DNA of 64,000 bases from Corbicula japonica (lineage: Eukaryota > Mollusca > Bivalvia > Venerida > Cyrenidae), in contig JAZAYU010000123.1 in the NCBI GenBank assembly GCA_038501625.1, forward strand, positions 868,001 through 932,000, given 5' to 3'. The position numbers were made by a program, and so were the translations under genes. Of this stretch, positions 23,188 to 34,125 are shown piece after piece (the stretch's first letter is position 1; each line of letters opens with the position of its first letter). The notes under the pieces were generated by a model that saw only the letters and a list, made by a program, of their open reading frames with translations, searched no databases and had not been told where the DNA came from.

Positions 23188-25215
23188 GGTTATGTATATG
23201 ATTTATTGTCAAATCTTTGTCCCTCCCTGATAATGAAACTTGAAACTTGAAACTTGAAACTTGTTTATTTTCTGAAACGCCTATTTCTACATAAACATAT
23301 TCAATGGCGTTGTACATATAGGCACACATAATTATACACAGTACATATAAGCAACACATAATTATATGTAGTTACTGAAAACAGTAAACAGTAAAAACAT
23401 AAACATAATATGAAACAACATCACAATCATAGTTTAATCAAAATTTCTACCAATATATTGAAGTAAGTGTTATACAGTGCATTCACAACACAGTCAATTT
23501 TAGGATTATCAACACTGATTCAGACTAATTCAGAAAAATCTCTAAATAAATGCGTTTTCAGTTGTTTTTTAAACGTGACCACCGATTCACTTTGTCTTAT
23601 GTTTGACACCGTTGATCATGACATTCTCATCGAAGTGTTAAACAAGCAGTATGGTGTCTGTGGTACAGCGCTGGAATGGGTAGACTCATACCTGAGACCG
23701 CGCAGCTGTTGTGTGAGGGTGGGTGAAACGGTATCAACTCCACGCAATCTGAAATGCAGCGTCCCACAAGGAAGTTGTTTAGGGCCCTGGCTCTATCTCA
23801 CCTATGTGGGAACTATTTTCGATATTGTTCCACCGTCCATTTCTATTTTTGGATTTGCTGACGATCATACAGCCAACTAAACGAAACGAAGAGAATGCAA
23901 TTCAGGAACTTTCAAATTGTGCGCGTGTAATAAATGACTGGATGAATGGTAATAAGCTCAAGATGAATTCATCTAAAACAGAGTATATAATGTTTGGTAG
24001 CCGCCAGCAACTAAGTAAATGTAAAACCAAAGAAATCGACATTTGTGGTGATAAAGTTAAAGTACAAAAGTGTATCAGATACCTAGGTGCCTTTCTCGAC
24101 GAAACACTAAATTTCAAGGAGCATGTAAAACGGAAGTGTAAATCTGCAATGTTCAATTATTTTAAAATCAAGAGAATCCGTAAATTTTTAACCAAAGAAG
24201 CAACTGAGATTTTAGTTCTGTCATTGGTGATTTCTCATTTAGATTATTGCAATGTCATTCTCTATGGTATAAGTCAGGCGGAAATCGGTAAATTGCAACG
24301 TATTCAGAATATGTGTGCCAAATTAGTACTGAACAGAAATATGCAAGATAGTTCCAAGCAGGCTTTGTATGAACTACATTGGTTACCTATTAAGGCAAGA
24401 ATAAATTTTAAAATACTTACCTACATGTATAACTGTTCTGTCGGAAATGCCCCCCAATATTTAATTGAACTTTTGTCTATTAAAGAGTTTAAACGCACCC
24501 TTCGTTCCTCAGATTCATCAGTAGGTTGCTATGCTATTCCATACAATAAGAAGAAGACATTCAGTGACAGGAGTTTTAGTACTGTAGGTCCGAAACTGTG
24601 GAATCAACAACTACCTGATAATGTCATGACCCAGTACTTTAATATTGTGATATGATGTAGAAACTTTAATGAATGTATTGTGCATGTATTGTGTTTTCCC
24701 CTTTGATCTATTTTTAACATAGACTTGTTCAGTACTGATTGAGAATGTTCTGGAACATCTAAAAAAATATAACTTGAGTAAGTATGTTACTATACAATTG
24801 ATGTTTGTAGAAATTGACAGAATTTTCTAAAGAGAGATTTTCAAGAACTTTCCAGAACATTTAATTTTACTATATAAAGGAAAGCTTGCTAAATCCGTTG
24901 TTCACTAGATTGGTTCACTATATTTTTACCAGATTTAAATAGTCAGTGGGGATTACTTCAACTTCTCTGGAAATTATTTTATTCTTGCTTTTAAAGACTT
25001 CAAGTGTGGATTTAATTTTGTGAGAGTGAAACACCAGGATCAGTGAAGACATTATTCTGAACTTTAAAATTTAACTTTATTTGGACTTAATTTGACAGGT
25101 ACTATTTGATATTGTTTGTAAACCTTCATCTTTCATACTGTTGTAAAATAAATTTTGTTAATTGTTTAGTGTTTGTTGCTCGGTTCTTCTTTCTAGTTAC
25201 GCCTGGCTCGTAACA
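23188..25215 (+). repeat. 3' LTR of the Gmr1-like element, split by a LINE
   Basis: Positions 23188-23235 and 24614-25215 together match the 5' LTR. The break carries a 10-bp duplication, CCTGATAATG, at 23226-23235 and 24614-24623. The TATA and AATAAA signals lie in the second part. The first base is G rather than T in this copy. Confidence 0.85.
23236..24613. mobile_element. CR1-like LINE insertion with inverted 5' part
   Basis: The left part (23236 to about 23600) reads on the minus strand as the end of a CR1-like RT (VTFKKQLKTHLFRDF, then stop), a 3' UTR and a terminal (CAAGTTT)n tail. The right part (about 23601-24613) reads on the plus strand as the preceding RT region, from FDTVDHDIL through VPQGSCLGP and FADD to GPKLWNQQLPDN. 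The two parts meet head to head and cover adjacent stretches of one protein, with little or no sequence lost. A 10-bp target duplication flanks the whole, so this is one insertion event. Confidence 0.85.
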
Positions 25216-25219
25216 GTAT

Positions 25220-25785
25220 TCTGATTTGAAAAACATCTTTCAAAACGTAACACTTTCCACAAACATTGCATTCTCCTTTTTAACTTAACGTTTTACGTAT
25301 TGAAAGCATATTTGTTTTTGTTCCTAATGATTTAATAATACTTTTTGAGACATTTATATTAAGGTGCATATAGAGTTTAAGTATCTTTACAGACAAATTG
25401 TTTACTGTACGTTAAAGGAGTTGTTGACGAAAGCGACGACTGTAGTGATATTCTAAACGAAATGTCCAGAGTGCAAGAATTGATGTGACGTTTTACCTAA
25501 ATGCATTTTAACAAGGTCGGGAAAATTCAGTTTTTGATTCATCAACGCGCATACGACTGCCAGGAAGGGTGAAGCTAGCGACGGAATCACCAGATAGAAA
25601 TGCTACGCTTAACGGGTACGCTTGGTGTACGTTGGGAAAAAAACCGACGAAATGATTCAAAAATGTTAACAACGAAAATGATGGGTCTGGAATAAATATT
25701 CTTAAATAAAGAATTTAATAAACTGCAATGGATTTCACCGCAATGTGCACCGTTTACACTCTTCAAACTCTTCAAGAAACCCGGA
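25220..25785. other. Non-coding stretch, nothing recognised
   Basis: This follows the LTR element. No domain, repeat partner or RNA gene was recognised. Confidence 0.45.
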
Positions 25786-25787
25786 AG

Positions 25788-26110
25788 TAAGATTTCCTTG
25801 AATTTCTTGAAAACCGTAACATTATTTTGACGAATTGGCGCTTAACATTGTAGACCAGCATATACTTATTTCAGGTATGAGTTGCTTTGGTATACTGTCC
25901 ATGAATTTCAGAGTTCTCATGCAAACGGATTTTCTTTTGTCTTAGTATGTGCTTGGTAATTAGAACATGAATTAGATTAAATTGAGCTTGCAAACATTAA
26001 CTATGTCCTTAGCTAAATACATTTCTTTGCTAAAGTCAAGGTGGCAATAAGTATTTCCCCCAAAATTCATTTTTGAAATTTCAGCCACTTTTCGCCATTT
26101 GCAATGTTTG
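25788..26110. repeat. Dispersed repeat, partner at 29.3-29.7 kb
   Basis: The segment starting GATTTCCTTGAATTTCTTGA and running to CGCCATTTGCAATGTTTGCG matches 29303-29690 in the same orientation with scattered differences. The second copy carries an extra piece of Naiad 3' end. Confidence 0.8.
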
Positions 26111-26261
26111 CGACCTCTTAATGTTTGCAACCTCAATTTAGTCTTATGCATGTTCTAATTTTCGCCATTTACAATGTTTGTGACCTCTTAATTGCAAGCC
26201 TTGCGCATATCTCAATAACAGTAAGAAAACAGACTAAAAGTACGGATTTTTCCCTTCATTC

Positions 26262-28066
26262 ATAGCTTTTAGCTTGGCATTATTATCTGAACTTGCATTA
26301 TCATCATATCACACCATCAATGAATCACTCAGTTCTTGCCATGTACCAACAGAGTTTAAAAGTGCTGTTATAAGACCTCTTCTGAGGAAACCGGACTTAG
26401 ACACTAATGTACTGAAAAACTACAAACCCGTTTCTAACCTCCCTTTTATATCAAAGGTTTTAGAAAAAAGTTGTAGATAAACGTATCGGTGACCATCTAG
26501 TTGGGAACAGCTTACACGAACCACATCAATCGGCATATAGGAAACTTCATTCTACAGAAACAGCCTTGCTCAAAGTACATAACGATATTCTTCAGTCACT
26601 TGACAACAACTGTGTCACTGTTCTTGTGTTGCTCGATCTGTCAGCAGCTTTCGATACGATAGATCATACCACATTACTGAGCCGTTTAGAAAACCACTAT
26701 GGAATCAAAGATAACGCCCTTTCCTGGATATCAGGGTACCTTCATGGTAGACAACAAACTGTTCGTGTTGAAGGAGAGCTATCCGATCCAGTTACTATGA
26801 ATTTCGGTGTTCCACAGGGATCCGTATTAGGACCGAAATACTTTACGATGTATACCAAGCCAGTAGGTGCTATCTGTGGTAAACATGGTCTAGTGCATCA
26901 TTTTTATGCTGATGATTCACAACTGTACATTTCATTTAAACCCATCGACATTGTGTCCAAATCTGAAGCAATAAACCGCGTAGAGTACTGTCTAACGGAA
27001 ATCATTATGTGGATGAATAGAAACATGCTAAAACTGAATGCTGAGAAAACAGAAGTGATGTTGTTTTCTTCCAAAAATAATCTCAAACATGTCGAAAACA
27101 TGACTATCACGGTTGGTGAGACATCTATTTTATCTTCAAATGACAGCATCAGAAATCTTGGCGCTCACTTCACGCCACAAATTAACATGGAGAAACACGT
27201 CAACACTGTCTGTAGATCTGCCTACCACCAGCTGAGAAACATCGGACGCATACGGAAATACCTTACAACCGATGCTACAAAAACATTAGTTAATTGTCTA
27301 GTAACATCAAAGCTTGACTATTGTAATTCGTTGCTCTTCGGTATACCAAAACTGACAATGAATAAACTACAACGGGTTCAGAACACAGGTGCCAGAATCA
27401 TCACAAAAACTCCTCGTCATGACCATATAACACCAGTGCTCAAGGAACTTCATTGGCTATCAATATGTCAACGGATCGATTACAAGGTCCTACTATACAC
27501 TTACAAGGCTCTCCATGGACAGTGCCCACAGTACATAATTGACTTATTGTGTGTGTACCGACCAGCTAGAGACCTTCGTTCTAGCAGTTATTTAACACTT
27601 GTAGTACCACGTACCAGAACTGTGACTTTCGGAAACCGTAGCTTTAGCCATGCTGCACCAAGGTTATGGAACGCACTGCCAGAGTCAGTTAGAAACGCCC
27701 AGACACTTAACGCTTTCAAAAGACAACTAAAAACACACCTTTTCCGCTCCTACTATGTTGATTAACTGGATATATTAACAATCATAAGACGTTGGGTTGA
27801 TTTTGAACGGAAAGTGATGCTATAATGTGTTATCTACACATCACTTGTTTTTTAACTTTCTACTATGTTTTTCATGCAAACATTTTTTTCCAAGTTTTAT
27901 TTTTTATTTCTTTTATTTATTTTTTTTCTAAATTTTATTTGCCCGTGCTTCATTAATTCCTATTGTATTATATTGCTATATCTTGCTTGTTGTAAAGCAC
28001 TTTTGAACAAATGAAAAGAGTGCTATATAAATCTGGTAAATAAATAAAAATAAATTAATAAATAAA
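26262..28066 (+). mobile_element. CR1-like LINE, 5'-truncated
   Basis: A non-LTR RT fragment. The first frame (to about 26475) has FKSAVIRPLLRKPDLD and NYKPVSNLPFISKVLEK. After a one-base shift, a 399-codon frame (26566-27765) carries LLDLSAAFDTIDH, GVPQGSVLGP and the catalytic YADD (FYADDSQLY), then the characteristic C-terminal block ending FKRQLKTHLFRSYY. The endonuclease is missing. A 3' UTR and an (AAAT)n-like tail follow to about 28066. The frameshift and truncation make it non-autonomous. Confidence 0.85.
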
Positions 28067-28460
28067 TCTCTACTTATCCGGATACAGACTGTTAAAGCAT
28101 TCGCATGATAAAAAAAACATGATCGTTGCATGTAAAGTGTTGCAGCAAAATATTGTCAAATACTACAAATTTTGATTTCAGTTTGATTTTGTCTTACAAT
28201 CAAAAACATCAAACACGATGTGCGGCGGCTCATATTTTCGTTGAGAAGCAGCGCGAGAAAGTATAATTGAATTAAGGTTTCTTTACTTTTAGCCAGCATC
28301 TTTTGATTGGAGCTTAAGTTCTAAAAGTTTTTGTATGACAAAAAAGTGATCGGCATCTTGTAAAGTGCTGAAGTGCAACAGGTGTTTACGGAGGTTGCTC
28401 GCTCAATTAAAATCTAAATGAAATAGAAAATTTCAGTAATAACTATAGTGGCTGATTTAT
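28067..28460. other. Non-coding stretch, nothing recognised
   Basis: AT-rich sequence between the LINE tail and the satellite. No feature was supported. Confidence 0.4.
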
Positions 28461-28465
28461 GCTAT

Positions 28466-29190
28466 TTCGTTTTTTCGTTATTTCGCCGCGAAATAGCGCC
28501 AAGCGAAAGGACGAAATAACAAAAAAAGGCCACGCGAAAAGACGAAATAACGAAAAAACGCCACGCGAAAAGAGAAAATAACGAAAGAACGCCACGCGAA
28601 ATAACGAAAAGTCGCCGTGCAAAAAAACGCCAATTAACTGTACAAAATAGCGTTCTTTCTAGCTTTCCCTGGCGTTTTTTCGTTCTTTCGCTTGGCGTCT
28701 TTTCGTTGTTTCGCTTGGCATCTTTTCGCTCGGCGTTATTTCGTATTTTCGCCTGGCGTGTTTTCGTTGTTTAGCCTTTGCGTCTTTTCGTTATTTTGCC
28801 TGGCGTTTTGTCGTTATTTCGCTTGGCGTCTTTTCGTTATTTTGCTTGACGTTTTTTTTTTCGCTATTTTGTATTTTTGCGTGGCGTTTTTTTTTTGTTA
28901 TTTCGTCTTTTCGTGTGGCGTCTTTTCGTTATTTCGTCTGTTCGCATGGCGTCTTTTCGGTTTTAAGCTTGTCATTTTTTCGTTATTTCGTTTTTTCGTG
29001 TGGCGTCTTTTCGTTATTTCGTCTTTTCGCGTGGCGTTTTTTTCGTTATTTCGTCTTTTCGTTATTTCGTATTTTCGCGCGGCGTTTTTTCGTTATTTCG
29101 CTTGGCGTTTTTGCTTCATTTTGTCTTTTCGCGTGGCGTTTCTTCGTTATTTCGTCTTATCGCGTGGCGTCTTTTCGTCTTTTCCAGCGC
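28466..29190. repeat. Inverted satellite built from CGTTATTTCG / TCTTTTCGC words
   Basis: The left arm (28466-28632) consists of ACGAAATAACGAAAA and CGCCACGCGAAA units. The right arm (about 28671-29185) is made of their reverse complements, in a loose period of about 30 bp (TTTTCGTTATTTCGTCTTTTCGCGTGGCG variants). The long open frames on the plus strand (28692-29270 and overlapping frames), rich in Phe, Arg and Val, are translations of the satellite and not genes. Confidence 0.85.
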
Positions 29191-29302
29191 CCAATTTTCC
29201 CCACATTTTGATACCTTACTTATGCCAAACAGTGCTACAGTTAGCCTGGAATGCTTGTCACAAAATTTGAATCGATGCAAAAGTTGCTACAGAAATTTAG
29301 AT

Positions 29303-29690
29303 TTCCTTGAATTTCTTGAAAACCGTACATTATTTTGACAAATTGGCACTAAACATTGTAGACCAGCATATACTTATTTCAAGTATGAGTTGCTTTGGTA
29401 TATTGTCCATGAATTTGAGAGTTCTCATGCAAACGGTTTTTCCTTTGTTTGAGCATGTGCTTTGTAATTAGAACATGAATTAGACTAAATCGAGCTTGCA
29501 AACATTTACTACACCCTTAGCTAAATACATTTCTTTACTAAAATCTAGGTGGCAATAGGTATTTCCCCCAAAATACATTAAATTTTTTGAAAAAAAGGTG
29601 AAATATGCATATCAGGAATTGCCACATTCAGAAAACAACAAATTTTAGCCACTTTTCCCCATTTGCAATGTTTGCGACCCGTTAATATGA
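29303..29690. repeat. Dispersed repeat with a tiny Naiad 3'-end insertion
   Basis: This is the partner of 25788-26110. At 29598-29645 it carries GTGAAATATGCATATCAGG followed by GCCACATTCAGAA, the terminal bases of the Naiad family. These are absent from the partner copy, so they look like an extremely 5'-truncated insertion. Confidence 0.75.
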
Positions 29691-29726
29691 ATATGGAAGG
29701 CTGCGTTCTGCCAGCAGGCACCCCAT

Positions 29727-30040
29727 TCTATAAATAGCGGTCACGTCATCAAGCTAACATAGACCTCTATCATAAGAACGCATAACAATCCTAATCAGGA
29801 TTTTTGTCTTCATACGCGGAGTTAACAGTCCGCAATGTAGTTCGTCAAATAACCGTAGACAAATGAATAAATATGGTATTTTTTGTTGATTTAGTTTAGA
29901 AACGTATCAGATAACCCGTAATATTGAGTTGTATATCCCTTATTTTAAGTCTAATGTGACTTTTGAACACTGTCTTATATCTGTATGTAAGAGCGGATCT
30001 AGAAGCAATCTATAAATAGCGGTCACGTCATCAAGCTAAC
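29727..30040. repeat. Pair of 32-bp direct repeats, 282 bp apart
   Basis: TCTATAAATAGCGGTCACGT plus 12 further bases occurs exactly at 29727-29758 and 30009-30040. Between them is unrecognised AT-rich sequence. It could mark an old insertion or a small tandem duplication. Confidence 0.75.
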
Positions 30041-30984
30041 TTGTCCCAATCCCAGTGTACTTTGAGCGAAAGTACACAGGTCAATGTGATGATCACGTGA
30101 CCGGTGTGTACACAATGGCAGGCACCCTTACTTTGTCGCTCTTTATTAGTCCGTGTGTTAGAACTGCCGCTCGTGCGAGAAGACGCTGCGTTCCATTTCC
30201 AAATGAGATTTTCCTCAATCAATTTTTGTCGCTGTGCGTTCATTATCTTTGCGGATAAACTGAAAATTTCGTTTATCTAAGATTGACTGGTACATGTAGC
30301 ACTAAAGAAATATCAAAATTCGTGGGTTAATTTAAAGGACCCTGAAGGTGTGATTAACTATGAACAGCGTCCTGTCAATTAAACTTTCCCGCTACTTTTA
30401 AAATGAAATATCAGTCGCCGCGCCACGCTTATGATGTTTTGGTTGCAAGACTAATTTAACTAAAATCGATATTTAAAGTAGGTTTTATCAACGAATATAT
30501 TTGTCAATTGAAAAACCTGTCAATTACAAAAATATCTATATCTAATTTCGCCTTTGTGTTTATTTCTTATACCTTTGGCGGCAATGGAATAAATGATTAA
30601 TTGTTCAACTCGTTACGAAATAAATTATCTTTGTCCATTTGAGTTTAGAAACAATTAAAGAAATATCCATACACTGTGCTCGTAGTTTACTGTCCTTTTA
30701 CTTTACGGGGTAGGTTTTAAACTAAAAAAACATCAACAATTTTGTTTTTGTTTTTAATAAAAAATGTAAGAAGGTACAAAAACTAAACCTATATTCTAGT
30801 ATAAATAATTAGAGCCACTAGCTCGGAGAAGCTGAAGCGCAAGAAAAATTTATAAATGTCAAATATTTAACAAAATAACCTTATTTGAAAGGATCTAACA
30901 ATAACGACAAACTTTGAAAAATATATGTGTAGTTTTTTGAATTCTAATCCATCTTTTATTTGCCGACATAGATAAAATACTTAC
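30041..30984. other. Non-coding; weak exon-like segment near 30.13-30.25 kb
   Basis: On the minus strand a TTTTCAG acceptor-like site is followed by an ATG frame ending at a GTAAGG donor-like site (about 30127-30243). The encoded peptide (MNAQRQKLIEENLIWKW...) has no recognised domain and would not splice in frame to the HEPN exon. Not called as a gene. Confidence 0.3.
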
Positions 30985-31672
30985 GTATATTGCCATTTTG
31001 CAGCATCATCTTGTCATTTCGAAGCATCACTTCATGATTTTGAAGCATATTTCCTTGATTCTGAATCATATGGGCTTGATTTTCAAGCACTTCCGAATAC
31101 TTCCGATCAAGTTCATGATAAAAAACGACGATTTCATCAATTGCGAGCGGTCCTTGTTCATATTTGTTTATCAACAAGTTCATTTCATCTGTAAATGATT
31201 GATCGTTGATATATTGGAGAGTTCTTTGGAATACGTCCTTTATCTGTGTTAAATTGGAATTAAAATCTGTTTCACATAGAGTTGGTGCGTGGCAATGGCT
31301 TAGATCATTTCTCGTCTTCTTTAAAGTTTCAATATCATCTTTGTTTGTCTGCGGTAGGTTGCATACTGTGGCCAAAACAAAGCAAAACAAATATAAATCA
31401 AATTCGTCCAAATTTGTCGTCCCCGTCTGTGGGTAGATTTTTTGTTTGTAGTTTTTCCCTGTCTTAGTCGACAATATTGCACGATGTATAGATTTGTCAC
31501 GAAGAAACTGATCAACAATTTGTTGTTGCTTTCGTCCTGTGGGACCAGACGGACTTAAGTCATTTGCGCGTTTAATAAATAACGTTTTCGTCAATAAGGT
31601 ACCACCTCTGACCAGAAGAAGATAAGTACGTGCGTAATTTGTTGTATCCGTAGTGACACTATTCGTCGCCAT
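30985..31672 (-). CDS. First coding exon of a HEPN (DZIP3-like) protein
   Basis: The ATG at 31672 opens 229 codons ending at a donor, AATATAC|GTAAGT, in phase 1. The exon resembles the HEPN domain of DZIP3-like proteins, which are abundant in bivalves: RGGTLLTKTLF near residue 22, LDEFDLYLFCFVL near 88, CNLP near 104, and R121-N-D-L-S-H126, a good RxxxxH HEPN motif. HEPN domains with this motif are often RNases. A ribonuclease role here is inference. Residues 200-228 form four seven-residue repeats (xMxxNxx) encoded by a 21-bp DNA repeat, probably a short coiled coil. Later exons are not certain. Those at 5836-5919 and below are in the right phase but 25 kb away. Confidence 0.75.
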
Positions 31673-31889
31673 TATTAATGTTCACTTACTGACAATATGA
31701 AATCCACACAGTACGTCCAAATTAACCAGTGTTATTGAGTACAAATTATCACATCTCTTAAAGTTTGATACCGTCAAATTGTACTCCACTATTTCTACCA
31801 ATTGCGCAGTTTTCAAATCGAAACTTTATATTTAAAATAATCCAATGGGTTAATATACAATAATGTAGTAATATCACTCATTTTATTTG

Positions 31890-31917
31890 ACGTTTCGGCC
31901 TATGGCCTTTATCAAAA
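31890..31917 (-). ncRNA. Hammerhead-like core motif (weak)
   Basis: The minus strand reads TTGATAAAGGCCATAGGCCGAAAC. This resembles the hammerhead core CUGAUGA, stem II, GAAAC, with C3 to U and G8 to A, which would keep the 3-8 pair. Stem II (AGGCC/GGCC) is clear. I could not find convincing stems I and III, so activity is doubtful. Similar GTTTCGGCC...ATCA words occur at the ends of many retroelements. Confidence 0.25.
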
Positions 31918-32244
31918 TATTTATGTTAGAAAACTTTCTACATTTTTTCTATCAACTTTACAGAAACATAATGAGGAAGTCGAAATATCGAAACTTTATA
32001 GATATGAAAATGACGTAGTTTTACATATTTGTCCTTTATTTCCATCGGTGCATCGTTTATTGATATCATATCTCAAGTTCAATGTTTAAAGTGCAAGCTA
32101 ATACGCCTGTTTGCATTAATTAATCCTCAATTGTCTATACTCTCTTTGATATTTACTTAAAGCAATTTAAACAATGTCACAACACTTAAAGTTCCCGACA
32201 TGTAAAATTTACCGATAACTTTAAGATATTAAAATAGATAAAAA

Positions 32245-32400
32245 AGGGAACTTTGAAAGCCACCAAACACGACAATTCTGAACATATTGCAGGCTCGGTT
32301 TGATTGAGCCTGTTCATGGGCAGTAATGGAAATGCATACTACTGTCCACGCCGCCTAGCCCCGGATTGAGCGCAACTCAATATTTAAACAATCCAACTGT
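32245..32400. repeat. Dispersed repeat, reverse complement of the 4.08-4.24 kb module
   Basis: It shares GAGCCTGTTCATGGGCAGTA, AATGCATA and GAGCGCAACTCAATATTT with the other copies. No coding capacity was seen. Confidence 0.7.
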
Positions 32401-34033
32401 TTTTTTTTCATACCCAAATGGAAACCATCAAATATTGATTCAATCCTTATATTAACACTCATTAATCTCATTAATACATAAATAACTAGAAGAATTCGTA
32501 ATATTACGGCTTTTTCGAATGGCTGTTGGAACACCTACGTTGACGACTAAGAGAATGACACTTTTTTCGCAGCAACTCGTGGCAAAACGTGCGTGCAAGG
32601 CGACGTCACACGTCAAAACATCGTGCAACGTCCAATAAACTGTGAACGGCTCTACTGTAGCCGCGCCTTTTAAATAATACGTCACACTGTTTACCATCAG
32701 AACTAATGATTCGTTAGATGAATAAGACTTCATCGAAGAGGATGAAGTCGAATTATAAAATACTTTATACATGTATAAGCCGATAGCGTCAACACCTCAC
32801 GAGCCCTCAGATGCTTGTTTTGTACTTAAATGTTAATCATTCCATGTGAAATAATTTTCATATTTAATAATGAAAGGAAAAGTTGATCATCTAAAAATTA
32901 AGTTGGTATTGCCTATTTTCCAATGCGTTCCCACTGATAACCGGTATACCACTTTTTATCTGGCATCTGGCTCATCATAATAAGTCGGTCAACGTTTTGG
33001 TCACATGTCGGTTACATGATGACTGACAATTAAATAAGATCAGCGATAAAATTAAATTGAAATTTTAATGATAAAAGATTGTGTCGCTGAGCAAATTTTT
33101 AACAAAACTGAATCGGGGTCTATCAATTAAAATACAATGATGGGTGAATGAAGTCACCAATTATCACTTTTTCAAGATTGCAGGTAAATTAAAAGTCATA
33201 AAAAATGGAAGAAGTGTTTGCCTTCTAAAAACCCTGATGACTGTAATAAACTGGAGGTAGTTTGAAAGTAAACGACATCGACAACCATATTTTCCTTCAT
33301 ATCATTAAATACCAGAACTCCGTCCTGTGTCCTTACTCTATGAAACAAAGATCTAAACTGCAAAACAAGTCATGTTATTTTTATAACCACAACATTTATA
33401 GACCTATGAAGTTTTATATGTTCTCTCTGGAAAACAGCCCAAGTTTAGATCTGACATATTGATTATAAAACCTTCTTTAAATCGTCTCATTTTTGAATTC
33501 AAACTATATTTGTAAAGATTACTGAACTTTCTTATCAAACAGAGTAATGTGCGGACGGGTACGTGAATCAGCGTCTACATTTGCGGTCACAGATTAGATA
33601 AAGGCCAAATACATGGGCTAAAAGTAAGGTCACATTCCCCTTAATGTAAATATTGTAATTAAGCTGTTGCGCTAGATAGAAATTATAATTCATGTATTTT
33701 ATGCTGTCGTTATACTGATTTTTAATAATAATGTTTTGAAACTGGACTTACTCGGATATAAAAATGGTCCTTTTTACTGTTTTAGTAATAGAATTTACCT
33801 TTTTTTTTATCTTCAGTGAAATATGCAGGAAAGGGCACATCCATCCATCCCACACAGCTAAAAAGAAACTTTACAGGAAATTAGAGCATATTAGTCTGAC
33901 ATATACTCGCGGACAGAAGTCTTGGCCGGTACGGGTTTCCATAATATCTTTTAAACGCGAGAAGTTTTTAACGCACAATCATAAATTTGGTATCGATAGA
34001 AAAGGACATTAAAATGCATTCAATTAAAAACAG
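32401..34033. other. Non-coding stretch, nothing recognised
   Basis: A locally GC-richer patch at 32500-32700 contains CGACGTCACACGTCA and could be regulatory. No exon could be supported. Confidence 0.35.
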
Positions 34034-34125
34034 GTGAAATATGCATATCAGGAATCGCCACTTTCAGAAAAAAACAGCCTCCCCACACAGTCAAGAAGAC
34101 ACATAGTTGTTTGGTGTACAAAACA
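34034..34125 (-). mobile_element. Naiad 3'-end fragment
   Basis: GTGAAATATGCATATCAGGA followed by GCCACTTTCAGAA and CAGCCTCCCCACACAG matches the terminal ~90 bp of the Naiad 3' region. It is a severely 5'-truncated copy. Confidence 0.7.

Larger units (their letters stand above)
16496..25215 (+). mobile_element. Gmr1-like LTR retrotransposon, decayed, with two nested insertions
   Basis: The LTRs are 639 bp (16496-17134) and 640 bp (23188-25215 after removing a LINE). They begin TGTTATG in the 5' copy and end GTTACA/GTAACA, and the 4-bp GTAT flanks both ends (16492-16495, 25216-25219). A tRNA-Pro-type primer site follows the 5' LTR and a purine tract (AGAGGGAA) precedes the 3' LTR. Domain order is gag, protease, integrase, reverse transcriptase, RNase H. 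All frames carry stops or shifts, so the copy is inactive. Insertions are a TIR element at 21755-22846 and a LINE at 23236-24613. Confidence 0.85.

Noticed and set aside
28692..29270. 192-codon and overlapping open frames rich in Phe, Arg and Val
   Set aside because: They translate a ~30-bp inverted satellite in several frames. No domain and no gene structure.
30127..30243. Minus-strand exon-like frame with acceptor- and donor-like sites
   Set aside because: No domain, and it would introduce a stop if spliced to the HEPN exon. Kept only as a note.
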